Assembly (NCBI GenBank): GCA_021166835.1
Contig: JAJPEN010000091.1
Coordinates: 1 to 64,000 of the forward strand
Source: Burkholderiaceae bacterium
Lineage (GTDB): Bacteria; Pseudomonadota; Gammaproteobacteria; Burkholderiales; Burkholderiaceae
Length of the DNA: 64,000 nucleotides
Direction: 5' to 3'
In this document: positions 21,539 through 29,916 of the stretch, piece after piece
Layout: each line of letters starts with the position of its first letter
Numbering within the stretch: position 1 is the first letter of the stretch
Made by a program: the position numbers and the translations under genes
The notes under the pieces: model-generated
What the model was told of the DNA's origin: nothing
Seen by the model: only the letters and a program-made list of their open reading frames with translations
The model's database searches: none

Positions 21539-22455
21539 CGCACGGCAACCGCGCGCCTCCCGTGCCACTGCCGCACATCGACGCCGACCTGCACAGTCAC
21601 TCCAGCGTCTCCGACGGTACGCTCACCCCCGCCGAAGTGGTTCGCCGCGCGCACGCGAGCGGGGTGCAGCTGTTCGCGCTCACCGATCACGATCATCTCG
21701 GCGGAATGGCCGAGGCGCGTGCCGAGGCGCAGCGCCTGAAACTCGCCTTCGTCTGCGGCGTCGAGATCTCGGTGAGCTGGGGCGGCGAGACGGTGCACGT
21801 GGTCGGACTGCGCATCGACCCGTCGGCTCGCACGCTGCTCGAAGGGCTCGCCGCGACGCGCAGCGGGCGCAGCGAGCGGGCGCGCGCGATGGGCGAGGAA
21901 CTCGCGCGCGCCGGCATCGAAGGCGCGTTCGAGGGCGCGCTGCGTCACGTGTCGAATCCGGCGCTGGTCGGACGCACGCACTTCGCGCGCTTTCTCGTCG
22001 AGCGGGGCGTCTGCGCCGACGTGCGTTCGGTGTTCCGGCGCTACCTCGTCGAAGGCAAGCCCGGCTTCGTGGCGCATCGCTGGGCCACGCTCGAAGACGC
22101 CGTGGGCTGGATCCTCGACGCCGGCGGCACGGCGGTGCTCGCGCATCCGGCGCGCTATCGGCTCGATGCGGCGGCGCTCGATGCGCTGGTCGACGAGTTT
22201 CGCGCCCTCGGCGGCGCCGGCATCGAGGTCGTCTGCGCCTCGCATACGCGCGACGACCAGCGACGATTCGCGGCGATCGCCTCCCGTCTCGGAATGCTCG
22301 CGTCGCGCGGCACCGACTTTCACGGACCCGGCGAGAATCGCGTCGACTTCGGCCAGTTGCCGGCGCTGCCCGAAGGTCTCGTGCCGGTCTGGATCGGCTG
22401 GCCCGAAGCAGCGCACGCATGCGATTCGCAGCGGGCGAGCGTGATCGGCGCATGA
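21535..22455 (+). CDS. PHP-domain phosphoesterase (YciV/Rnm family)
   Basis: This 306-residue protein matches the PHP family that includes E. coli YciV (Rnm), a 3',5'-nucleoside bisphosphate phosphatase and 5'-to-3' exonuclease for short RNA. Metal motifs are intact: DLHSHSSVSDG near the N-terminus, TDHDHLGG, and later AHPARY and GTDFHGPG. The start is TTG, overlapping the hydrolase stop, with GAGGAG eight bases upstream. Its own stop overlaps the yciO start. Confidence 0.9.
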   Translation: MTHGNRAPPVPLPHIDADLHSHSSVSDGTLTPAEVVRRAHASGVQLFALTDHDHLGGMAEARAEAQRLKLAFVCGVEISVSWGGETVHVVGLRIDPSARTLLEGLAATRSGRSERARAMGEELARAGIEGAFEGALRHVSNPALVGRTHFARFLVERGVCADVRSVFRRYLVEGKPGFVAHRWATLEDAVGWILDAGGTAVLAHPARYRLDAAALDALVDEFRALGGAGIEVVCASHTRDDQRRFAAIASRLGMLASRGTDFHGPGENRVDFGQLPALPEGLVPVWIGWPEAAHACDSQRASVIGA

Positions 22456-23108
22456 CGCAGCGCCTCGAGGTCCACCCGGCGAATCCGCAGCGCCGGTTGC
22501 TGGTACGCGCCGCCGAAGCGCTGCGACGCGGCGAGCTGATCGCGACGCCCACCGACGCCTGCTACGTGCTCGCCTGCCGCCTGGGCGATCGCGACGCGGT
22601 CGATCGGCTGCGGGCGATTCGTGGACTCGACGACCGGCATCTGCTGACGCTGATGTGTCGCGACCTCTCGGAGTTGTCCACCTATGCGCGGGTGGACAAT
22701 TCGCAGTACCGCTTCCTGAAGGAGTGGACACCGGGTCCGTACACCTTCGTGCTCGACGCCACGCGCGAGGTTCCACGCCGCCTGTGGCACCCGTCGCGCA
22801 AGACGATCGGCCTTCGCGTGCCCGATTCACCGGTCGCGCAGGGCGTGCTCGAGGAGCACGGCGAGCCGGTACTGTGCTCGAGCCTGATCCTGCCGGGCGA
22901 GGACGATCCGCTGCATGAAGCCGACGAGATCGTCGAGCGCCTGTCCGGGCGCGTCGACCTCGTCATCGACGCGGGCGGCCAGGGCTTCGAGCCGACCACC
23001 GTCGTGGACCTCACCGGCGACGAGCCGACCGTCGTGCGCATCGGACGCGGCGACATCGGCGCGTCGATGACGCGACCCTCGGCCTCGATACTGCGCGTAC
23101 GCTTCTGA
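22452..23108 (+). CDS. Sua5/YciO/YrdC family protein (YciO-like)
   Basis: This 218-residue protein has the YrdC fold, which binds ATP and RNA. Motifs such as PTDACYVLAC and KRWTPGPYTF-type KEWTPGPYTF are present. YciO proteins resemble the L-threonylcarbamoyladenylate synthases TsaC/Sua5 but are a separate group of less certain role. It follows the PHP gene by a four-base overlap, a common pairing in proteobacteria. Confidence 0.9.
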   Translation: MTQRLEVHPANPQRRLLVRAAEALRRGELIATPTDACYVLACRLGDRDAVDRLRAIRGLDDRHLLTLMCRDLSELSTYARVDNSQYRFLKEWTPGPYTFVLDATREVPRRLWHPSRKTIGLRVPDSPVAQGVLEEHGEPVLCSSLILPGEDDPLHEADEIVERLSGRVDLVIDAGGQGFEPTTVVDLTGDEPTVVRIGRGDIGASMTRPSASILRVRF

Positions 23109-23110
23109 CC

Positions 23111-23124
23111 CTCCGGCGCCGGAG
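23111..23124. promoter_or_regulatory. Perfect 14-bp palindrome before the M50 protease gene
   Basis: CTCCGGCGCCGGAG is its own reverse complement. It starts two bases after the YciO stop and overlaps the position expected for a -35 element of the next gene, so it may be an operator or a terminator stem. Confidence 0.4.
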
Positions 23125-23141
23125 GCAGTCGGGGCCGCTGC

Positions 23142-23147
23142 TACAAT
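23142..23147 (+). promoter_or_regulatory. -10 element for the M50 protease gene
   Basis: TACAAT ends only seven bases before the ATG. Transcription would begin at or next to the start codon, giving a nearly leaderless mRNA. No ribosome-binding site is visible. Confidence 0.45.
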
Positions 23148-23154
23148 CGCCGCC

Positions 23155-23811
23155 ATGGAACCGAGCCTGCCGCAGCTGGTGGCGGTGTACGTGATCCCTG
23201 TGATCCTCGCCATCACGCTGCACGAAGCGGCTCACGCCTTCGTCGCCGCGCAGCTCGGCGATCGCACCGCGCAGCAGCTCGGTCGCATGACGATCAATCC
23301 CCTTCGCCACATCGATCCGGTGGGCACGCTGCTCGTGCCGGCGTTGATCCTGCTCGCAAGCAAGGCGATGGGTGGCGTGCTGCTGTTCGGCTGGGCGAAG
23401 CCGGTGCCGATCATCCAGTCCAACCTGCGCTCGCCGCGACGCGACATGGGGATCGTCGCCGCCGCCGGTCCCGGCGCGAACATCGCGATGGCGCTCGGCT
23501 GGGGCGTGTTGCTGAAACTGCTGCTGATCGGCGGCTTCGACAGCGAGTTCCTGTATCGGATGGCGCTCGCCGGCGTTCTCGTCAACCTCGCGCTCGCGGT
23601 GCTCAATCTCGTGCCGCTGCCCCCGCTCGACGGCGGACGCATCGTCGCCAGCTTGCTGCCCGAAAGTCTGTCGAACGCCTACTCGCGCATCGAACCGTGG
23701 GGCATCTTCGTGCTGCTCGCGTTGCTCGCCACCGGCGCACTCGGCGGCGCGCTGATGCCGATGATCGACTACGCCGAAGCGCTCGTGTGGGCGTTGCTGG
23801 GGCTTCACTGA
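23155..23811 (+). CDS. Site-2 protease family membrane protein (M50)
   Basis: This 218-residue membrane protein belongs to the short M50 zinc metalloprotease group. HEAAH near residue 22 gives the zinc ligands and catalytic Glu, and NLVPLPPLDGGRI near residue 150 gives the third ligand. About five to six transmembrane helices are predicted. It lacks a PDZ domain, so it differs from RseP. Substrates of this subgroup are not known. Confidence 0.92.
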   Translation: MEPSLPQLVAVYVIPVILAITLHEAAHAFVAAQLGDRTAQQLGRMTINPLRHIDPVGTLLVPALILLASKAMGGVLLFGWAKPVPIIQSNLRSPRRDMGIVAAAGPGANIAMALGWGVLLKLLLIGGFDSEFLYRMALAGVLVNLALAVLNLVPLPPLDGGRIVASLLPESLSNAYSRIEPWGIFVLLALLATGALGGALMPMIDYAEALVWALLGLH

Positions 23812-23853
23812 TCTCCTGCTCGGGCAAAGGCGCGGGTGCTCCAGGTTGCGCGG

Positions 23854-24249
23854 GCAAAGGCGCGGGCCGCCTGCCGCGGGCGCGCCGATGCGCAGCCTCC
23901 GCTTCGCGGGGGTCCGCTGCGATGTCGGTGCAGTGTGCCGCGCTCCGCAACGTTTCCGGGACGGCGTCTTTGGCCGCGTGACCGCGTTGCGAATCCTCGC
24001 CATGCCCCCGGCATGGCTGCGGTTCGCGCCTTGCCACGCGACCAAATCCGCAGCCCCGGAAACGCCGCGGAGCGCGGCACACTGCACTGCATCGCCGGCT
24101 GCGCGGCCGAACTCGCTGCGCGAGCTTCGCTCGCTCCGCTCGGACATTGCGGCCGCGATAGTGATGACGACGCGCGCTTCGCGCGCGCGCCGGCCCTGCT
24201 GCGCTTCCTGCGCAGAGGCGCGCCCGCGGCAGGCGGCCCGCGCCTTTGC
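23854..24249. repeat. ~400-bp imperfect inverted repeat (cruciform-capable)
   Basis: The outer arms are a perfect 33-bp inverted repeat (23854-23886 and 24217-24249). Inner arms at 23921-23960 and 24055-24093 match at about 90 percent. The centre is a perfect 8-bp stem with a 3-base loop (GCCATGCC/GGCATGGC, 23999-24017). The right side has about 90 extra bases, so the structure is lopsided. Confidence 0.75.
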
Positions 24250-24530
24250 CGACAACTATTTTGTTCGCAGTGCAAGAGCCACGGCTTGATCGGGCCGAAC
24301 GAACTGAAATGCGCGAATCTCGGGGATTTCCTATCAGCTGGAAGACGTCGCTGACGGAAATGCGCTAGATGCGAACGATCTCGCTCACGTTGATCGACGA
24401 CCCGCCAGAAATCTGCAGAAACCGCGCAAACGAACCTGACTCGTCGCCCCCGTCCTCCCGTCCAGCGAACTCTCCGCGCACGCCACACCCGCTTCGCGCG
24501 CACACCCATCGCACGCATTCGAGCGTTCGA

Positions 24531-24627
24531 GCGGCAGGCGACAGCGCACCGAAGCGGGTCCGCAGCGGCAGGGGCGTGGCGGCGCGCGGGCCGGGTTGGG
24601 CGGCGCCGAGCGCTTCGCTCACCGGCG
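24531..24627 (+). repeat. 97-bp inverted repeat, left of the IS
   Basis: This segment matches the reverse complement of 26232-26328 with only two mismatches in 97 bases. The two copies face each other across the insertion sequence but lie 100 or more bases outside its ends. Confidence 0.8.
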
Positions 24628-24852
24628 CGACTTCCGTGGCGCCGAGCAGCGCAGCCTCGGGGTCGGCGCGCGCAGCGCGCTTCGTACTTCTGACTCGCGG
24701 CCGCACGTCCGAGCGTAGCGAGCGTAGCGAGCGCAGCGAGATGGCATGGACGCCTCCCGCCTCGCGCAGCGAACGGGCGGGAGCCTCGCATCGGACGGCA
24801 TCGAGTGCCAAAGTGGAAGTTCGTCCAACCACTGACGAAGGAGGCCCCGCAA

Positions 24853-25881
24853 ATGAATGCTACGACATACGCCGTGGATATCGCCAAGAGCGTCTTCCAC
24901 GTACATTGGGTCGATATCGACACTGGCGAGATCCACCGGCGCAAACTTAGCCGAGCCAAGTTCGCCGCGTTCATCGCTCAACGGTTGCCGGGCCGAGTCG
25001 CGATGGAGGCGTGCGGCAGTGCCCATCACTGGGGGCGCACATTCGGCGAGCTGGGGCACCAGATCGAACTGTTGCCCGCCTTCGAAGTCCACAAGCGCGT
25101 CAGCGGCAATAAGGACGACGCCGCTGATGCAGCGGCGATCTGGCTGACTGCGCAGGATCGCGGCATCCGTCGCGTTCCCGTCAAGTCCGCACAGCAACAG
25201 GCCGAGTTGGCAGCGCATCGCTTGCGCGCCCACTGGGTCAGCATCCGCACCGCTACCGTTAATACCGTACGGGGCTTGCTTTACGAGTTCGGAGTGGTGC
25301 TGCCCAAAGCCCGAGTGGCTGGGCTGCGATGGCTCGCGGAGCATCGCGCCGAGATCGATGCAAAGCTGCCGGCGCTGGTGGTGCGGCTGTTGAACGAGCA
25401 GCTCTCGGCACTCGCAGAACTGGACCGACGAATTGCAGCAATGCAACTGGAGATCGAACAGATAGTGCGCGCCAATGCGCTGGCGAGCCGTCTGCAAGAG
25501 GTGCCAGGCATCGGTCCGCTGGGGGCCAGCGCCCTTGCCGTCACCCTCGGGGACGGTTCGGCCTGGCGCAATGCCCGGCAGTTCGCCTGCTGCGTCGGAC
25601 TGGTACCCAGCCACAGTGGTACGGGCGGCAAGGTGCGCATGGGCCGTATCAGCCGACGCGGCGACGCGTACCTGCGAACCTTGCTGATCCATGGAGCGCG
25701 CAACCTCGTTCGCGTGCCTCATCCACCGCGGTGGATCGCAGGAATGCTCGAGCGCAGGCCGTTCAACGTCGTGGCCACCGCGGTCGCGCACAAGCTGGCG
25801 CGAATCGCATGGGCGATGGCCTGCCATGGAACACGCTTCGAACAACGATGGGGCTGTGGGCCCATCGTCGCAAAGGCATAG
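24853..25881 (+). CDS. IS110 family transposase (IS1111 subgroup)
   Basis: This 342-residue recombinase appears intact. The N-terminal DEDD RuvC-like domain starts with AVDIAKSVF (first Asp), continues with AMEACGSAHHWGR and SGNKDDAADAAAI, and has a middle coiled segment. The C-terminal transposase_20 domain has VPGIGPLGASAL, GLVPSHSGTGGK and the Ser-containing region RRGDAYLRTLLIHGAR. The sequence resembles IS4321/IS5075-type transposases. AAGGAGG precedes the ATG at 24853. Confidence 0.95.
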   Translation: MNATTYAVDIAKSVFHVHWVDIDTGEIHRRKLSRAKFAAFIAQRLPGRVAMEACGSAHHWGRTFGELGHQIELLPAFEVHKRVSGNKDDAADAAAIWLTAQDRGIRRVPVKSAQQQAELAAHRLRAHWVSIRTATVNTVRGLLYEFGVVLPKARVAGLRWLAEHRAEIDAKLPALVVRLLNEQLSALAELDRRIAAMQLEIEQIVRANALASRLQEVPGIGPLGASALAVTLGDGSAWRNARQFACCVGLVPSHSGTGGKVRMGRISRRGDAYLRTLLIHGARNLVRVPHPPRWIAGMLERRPFNVVATAVAHKLARIAWAMACHGTRFEQRWGCGPIVAKA

Positions 25882-26143
25882 CAACTCACAAACGCAACGG
25901 CAACGAAAGCTGCCCAAAGGGAGTGCGTAGGCGAGACGAAGAGGTGATGGCATAGCGGTCAGACCGTGGACCGGCCAAGCTGTGCGCGAACTCCGGGCGA
26001 CTTCGGTCCAGCCCGCCAGTGAGATGAGCACCGGTCTTGCGAACAACCATCAGGGCCCGCAGCGTGATTGCTGCATACACAGGCCGGATATAAGGGTGCA
26101 ATGAATCCGCCACGTCCAGACCCTCGAAGCTCGCTTGCCACAA
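25882..26143 (+). ncRNA. Candidate seekRNA/bridge RNA region of the IS
   Basis: In IS1111-type elements the non-coding part after the transposase gene encodes the guide RNA that selects the target. This 262-base right end fits by position and size and contains short stems (for example CGGTC/GACCG near 25956-25966, and CGGGC/GCCCG near 25994-26013). The RNA itself is inferred from family knowledge; its boundaries and guide loops are not determined. Confidence 0.4.
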
Positions 26144-26231
26144 GGGAGGCGTCCATATAAGTTCGGCCGCGCGACCCGGAGGCGAGCAGCGGAGGGAAGT
26201 CGGCGCGCAGCGCCGACCGCCGCGGCAGGAG

Positions 26232-26328
26232 CGCCGGTGAGCGAAGCGCTCGGCGCCGCCCAACCCGGCCCGCGCGCCGCCACGCCCCTGCCGCTGCGGG
26301 CCCGCTTCGGTGCGCTGTCGCGTGCCGC
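26232..26328 (-). repeat. 97-bp inverted repeat, right of the IS
   Basis: This is the partner of the repeat at 24531-24627 with two mismatches. It ends 13 bases before the stop codon of the converging GGDEF/EAL gene. Confidence 0.8.
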
Positions 26329-26340
26329 GCCGCGCGGCGT

Positions 26341-29187
26341 TCACGCCTCGCGCGATTTCGCCTCGTCGGCGTCGTGCACCAGATGCATGCGCCGCAAGGT
26401 CGGCAGCGAGTCGAGGAACTCGGCCAACTCGGCAAACGGCACCGGCGCGCAGATCAGTGCGCCCTGCACCTGATCGCAATCGAGCGCGCGCAACTCGCGT
26501 AGTTCGGCCGCCGTCTCCACTCCTTCGACCATCGCCTGCATCCCCAGCTTGGCCGCCATCGCCGTGATCGCCTGCACGATCGCCGCGTTGCCCCGATCCT
26601 CGGGCAGGTTCTCGACGAAGGCGCGGTCGATCTTCAGCCCGTCCACCGGCAGGTTCTTCAGGTACGACAACGACGCATAGCCGGTGCCGAAGTTGTCGAT
26701 GATCACGCGCACGCCGAGGCGGCGCAGCTCGCCGATCAACGTCACCGTGCGTTCGGCGTTCTCGATGAATGCGCTTTCGGTGAGCTCGAGTCGCAACAGC
26801 CGCGGCGGGAAGCGTCGCTCGAGCAGCGATTCGTTCAGTGCCGAGAGGAAGCCGTCTTCGGCGAGCTGCCGCGCCGACACGTTCACCGACACGGCGATGT
26901 CCGGCCAGGCTTCGAGCCCGAGGCGCACGCGATCGTCGAGCGCGCGCTGGATCGTCCAAAGACCCAGTTCGCGGACCGCATTGCTCAGCTCGGCGGCCGG
27001 CAGGAACTGGTCCGGCAGCAGCATCCCGCGCACCGGATGCCGCCAACGCAGCAGCCCCTCGAAGCCGACCACGCGGCGTTCGCCGATGTTCATGATCGGC
27101 TGGTAGTGCAGGTCGATCTCGCCGCGCAGGATCGCCTGCGGCAACTCGGCAACGAGTTGCAGCTGCTCGGCGCGTCCGTCCGAGATGCCCCCGGCGAAGA
27201 ACTGCACATCGTTGCGTCCGGCCGATTTCGCCTGGTACATCGCGGCGTCGGCGCAGCGGATCAGCGACTGCGCATCGTTGGCGTCGTCGGGTGCGAAGGC
27301 GACGCCGATGCTCGCCGACAGGAAGTAGGCGCGGTTCGACAGCACCAGCGGTCGCTCGATCGAAGCGAGCAGGGCGCGCGCGGTCGCTTCGACCTCGTCG
27401 CGCGTTCCGGCGTGCGCGATCAGTGCGACGAATTCGTCGCCACCCATCCGTCCGACGACGTCGCGTACGCCCACCGCTTCGTTCAGTCGGCGCGCAACTT
27501 CGATCAGCGCCTTGTCGCCCGCGCTGTGGCCGAGCGTGTCGTTGATCAGCTTGTAGCGATCCAGGTCGACATAGAGCAGCGCGGCGCGTTCGCCGGCACG
27601 CAGCCTTTCGTCGAGCTGCTGCAGCAGGTGCGCGCGGTTCGGCAGTCCGGTGAGCGGATCGTGCAACGACGCGTAGGTGAGCCGTCGTTCGGCCGCCTTG
27701 CGCTGCAGGTACAACGACAGCGTGCGCGAGATCGTCTCCGCCGCTTCGCGCAGGAAGTTCTCGCCACGAAAAGCCACCGGCGCGAGGAACAGCAGCAGGC
27801 TCTGCGGCCGGCCGTGCTCGTCGCGCAGAACGGTGACGAAGGCGGCATTGGCGCCCAGCACGCGCGTGCGGTAGCGCGCGGCGAACGCGGGATGCGAACC
27901 GAGGTCGGCGATCCACGCGTCGCGCGCCTCGCGCCAGCATTCGTCCTCGATGCCTCCGTCGTCCAGCGCGATTTCGTCGGGCAGCGCCGCGATGGCCTGC
28001 GTGAAGGCCGGATAGCCCCAGCGCTCGCGCGCCCGCAGTCCGTGACCCGAGCGCACCAGATGCACGCCGCCGATCCAGCCGAGCTTGCCGCACACGGTGA
28101 TCAGGATCGCCGTGACCACGCGCTGCGGCTCGGTCTGCTCGCGCATGATCGCCGCGATATCGCCTTCGAGCTCGAGCAGGACGCGCTGGTGCTTCTCCCG
28201 CGTGATGTCGCGCCCGACGCCGCGGTACCCGAGGAACTGCCCGCTTTCGTCGTAGACCGGATGACCGCTGAGCGACAGGTGATGCAGGTTGCCGTGCGGG
28301 TCGATCTGGCTGAACTCGAAGTTCTCGAACGGCTTGTGCGCTTCGCAGATCGCCCGGTGCGTCTCCCAGTCGGGCGACAGGAAATCGCTCTCCGGCATCT
28401 CCCAGCGGCGCCGTCCCATCGACGAGCGTGCCCAGTCGCCGACCACGGCGGTGAAGGAATCGGACAGGAACGACACGCGGTGCTGCGCGTCGGTCTCCCA
28501 GATCCAGTCCGAGCTCAGGTGCGTGAGGTCGCGGAACTTGGCCTCGCTCGCCGCGAGCTGCTGCTGCATCGAGCGCATGCCGGTGATGTCCTGCACGATG
28601 CCGGTCATGCGCGCGATCTCGCCGTGCTCGTCGCGCTCGGCACGACCGAGGCTGCGCACCCAGACGACGTCGCGCGTCGGGCGCATCCAGCGAAAGTCCA
28701 CGCGGACCTCGCCGCCGGATCTCATCGCGCGCCGATGCGCTTCGCGCCAACGCTCCTGGTCGCCCGGATGGATGTGCGCGAGCAGCGTCCGCGGCGAGGG
28801 TACGCCGGCCGCGGAGTCGAGCCCGAACAGGCGGAACGCGCCTTCGCTCCAGTGCAGAGTGTTCGCGTGCAGGTCGTGCGTCCACGAACCGAGGCCGGCG
28901 AGTTGCTCGATGCCGTCCTGCCGCGCGCTCGAGCGGTTGCTCGCTTCGAGGCTTCGGCGTGCGCCCGAGGCCCGTGCACGGCGTGCCGCACGCAGGTTGC
29001 CGAGGCCGATCGCGCCGGCCAGAGCGGCGAGGGCAGCCGACCACCCCGCGATGCCGGCGGAACCGCCGTCCCCGAAGTAGGCTACGCTCGCGCCCACCGC
29101 GCCGGCGAGCATCGCCGCTGCCGCTGCTGCCAGCGCGTACCACTCGAGCCGTGCGATCGCGGCCCGTTCGGTGGCGATGTCCGGAAT
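26341..29187 (-). CDS. PAS-PAS-GAF-like GGDEF/EAL membrane protein
   Basis: This 948-residue protein is a cyclic-di-GMP signalling protein. Two N-terminal transmembrane helices are followed by PAS domains (the second ending near GYRGVGRDITREKH), a GAF-like domain, GGDEF and EAL. The GGDEF signature is intact at 582-586, but the RxxD inhibitory site is missing. In the EAL domain the catalytic Glu (Glu710, EGLLR), Asn, Lys and EGVET are present, but the metal-binding DD pair is Asp831-Asn832, so phosphodiesterase activity may be reduced. No ATG, GTG or TTG is well placed at the start. ATT at 29187 has AGGAG six bases upstream; the first ATG (29112) would remove part of helix one. Confidence 0.88.
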   Translation of the reverse strand: MPDIATERAAIARLEWYALAAAAAAMLAGAVGASVAYFGDGGSAGIAGWSAALAALAGAIGLGNLRAARRARASGARRSLEASNRSSARQDGIEQLAGLGSWTHDLHANTLHWSEGAFRLFGLDSAAGVPSPRTLLAHIHPGDQERWREAHRRAMRSGGEVRVDFRWMRPTRDVVWVRSLGRAERDEHGEIARMTGIVQDITGMRSMQQQLAASEAKFRDLTHLSSDWIWETDAQHRVSFLSDSFTAVVGDWARSSMGRRRWEMPESDFLSPDWETHRAICEAHKPFENFEFSQIDPHGNLHHLSLSGHPVYDESGQFLGYRGVGRDITREKHQRVLLELEGDIAAIMREQTEPQRVVTAILITVCGKLGWIGGVHLVRSGHGLRARERWGYPAFTQAIAALPDEIALDDGGIEDECWREARDAWIADLGSHPAFAARYRTRVLGANAAFVTVLRDEHGRPQSLLLFLAPVAFRGENFLREAAETISRTLSLYLQRKAAERRLTYASLHDPLTGLPNRAHLLQQLDERLRAGERAALLYVDLDRYKLINDTLGHSAGDKALIEVARRLNEAVGVRDVVGRMGGDEFVALIAHAGTRDEVEATARALLASIERPLVLSNRAYFLSASIGVAFAPDDANDAQSLIRCADAAMYQAKSAGRNDVQFFAGGISDGRAEQLQLVAELPQAILRGEIDLHYQPIMNIGERRVVGFEGLLRWRHPVRGMLLPDQFLPAAELSNAVRELGLWTIQRALDDRVRLGLEAWPDIAVSVNVSARQLAEDGFLSALNESLLERRFPPRLLRLELTESAFIENAERTVTLIGELRRLGVRVIIDNFGTGYASLSYLKNLPVDGLKIDRAFVENLPEDRGNAAIVQAITAMAAKLGMQAMVEGVETAAELRELRALDCDQVQGALICAPVPFAELAEFLDSLPTLRRMHLVHDADEAKSREA

Positions 29188-29270
29188 CTCGTTCTCCTGT
29201 CGGCATCCGGCAGCGGCCGGAAATCGGCGCCACTGTAGCGGAAGCACGCCGCTGCAACGAGGAATTTGTC

Positions 29271-29888
29271 GTGTCCCAGACGAATGTGCGTTCGTGCGCC
29301 GGCCCCGCGGCTGCATCGCCCTGGATCCTTCGCTGGCTCGAGCCGTTGCCGAGCGCGGCAACGGTGCTCGATTTCGCTGCCGGATCGGGACGCCACGCGC
29401 GCGCGGCGGCCGAACGCGGCCTGCATGTCGTCGCCATCGACCGCGACGAGCAGGCGCTCGCGCGCCTGCGCGACACGGTGCGCGCGCCGGCGAGCGAAGA
29501 CGGCGACCGCGCGCGCGCGGGAACCATCGCGCTGCGCGTGGCCGATCTCGAAGCGGGACCGTGGCCCTTCGCGGCGCACGAGCGCTTCGATGCGGTCGTC
29601 GTGGCCAACTACCTGTTCCGTCCGCGCTTCGCGCTGCTCGCCGCACTGGTCGCGCCGGGTGGGCGGCTCGTCTACGAGACCTTCGCGCAGGGCAACGAAC
29701 GCCATGGGCGTCCGTCGAACCCGGCGTTCCTGCTCGCGCCCGGCGAACTGCTGGTGCGCGCGCGTCGCGCCGGGCTGACCGTGCTCGGCTACGAAGCCGG
29801 CATCGTGCAGCGGCCCGCGCCGGCGTCGATCCAGCGCATCTGCGCGATCCGTGCGCGCGACACCGAGGCAGGGGCGACGCTCGGCTAG
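29271..29888 (+). CDS. Class I SAM-dependent methyltransferase
   Basis: This 205-residue protein has the Rossmann methyltransferase motif [13 protein letters not shown] near residue 33 and an acidic motif [13 protein letters not shown]. It resembles TehB-like methyltransferases; the substrate is unknown. GTG at 29271 has GAGG eight bases upstream. It is divergent from the GGDEF/EAL gene and is followed closely by dapA, whose -10 element overlaps its stop codon. Confidence 0.85.
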   Translation: MSQTNVRSCAGPAAASPWILRWLEPLPSAATVLDFAAGSGRHARAAAERGLHVVAIDRDEQALARLRDTVRAPASEDGDRARAGTIALRVADLEAGPWPFAAHERFDAVVVANYLFRPRFALLAALVAPGGRLVYETFAQGNERHGRPSNPAFLLAPGELLVRARRAGLTVLGYEAGIVQRPAPASIQRICAIRARDTEAGATLG

Positions 29889-29891
29889 AAT
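29886..29891 (+). promoter_or_regulatory. -10 element of dapA
   Basis: TAGAAT lies 26 bases before the dapA ATG and overlaps the stop codon of the methyltransferase gene. This suggests that dapA-bamC also has its own promoter. Confidence 0.4.
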
Positions 29892-29916
29892 GTTTCGTTT
29901 TCAGCGACCGACCACC

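Larger units (their letters stand above)
23812..24745. other. Non-coding island left of the insertion sequence
   Basis: This 934-base stretch contains no credible gene. It holds a long hairpin-forming sequence (23854-24249), a slightly AT-richer segment of about 280 bases with nothing recognisable, and the left copy of a 97-bp inverted repeat (24531-24627). Confidence 0.7.
24746..26156 (+). mobile_element. IS110-family insertion sequence, IS1111 type
   Basis: A 13-bp inverted repeat (ATGGACGCCTCCC at 24746-24758, GGGAGGCGTCCAT at 26144-26156) flanks an intact transposase gene. IS1111-type elements carry such short repeats slightly inside the true ends, so the exact boundaries may be a few bases further out. 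The left non-coding part is about 107 bases and the right about 260; a longer right end is the IS1111 pattern. The element has inserted between the M50 protease and GGDEF/EAL genes. Confidence 0.8.

Noticed and set aside
24365..24832. Possible decayed gene on the minus strand, ending in a peptide like GGSSINVSEIVRI
   Set aside because: The end looks protein-like, but the upstream part is Arg/Ala-rich and no family can be named.
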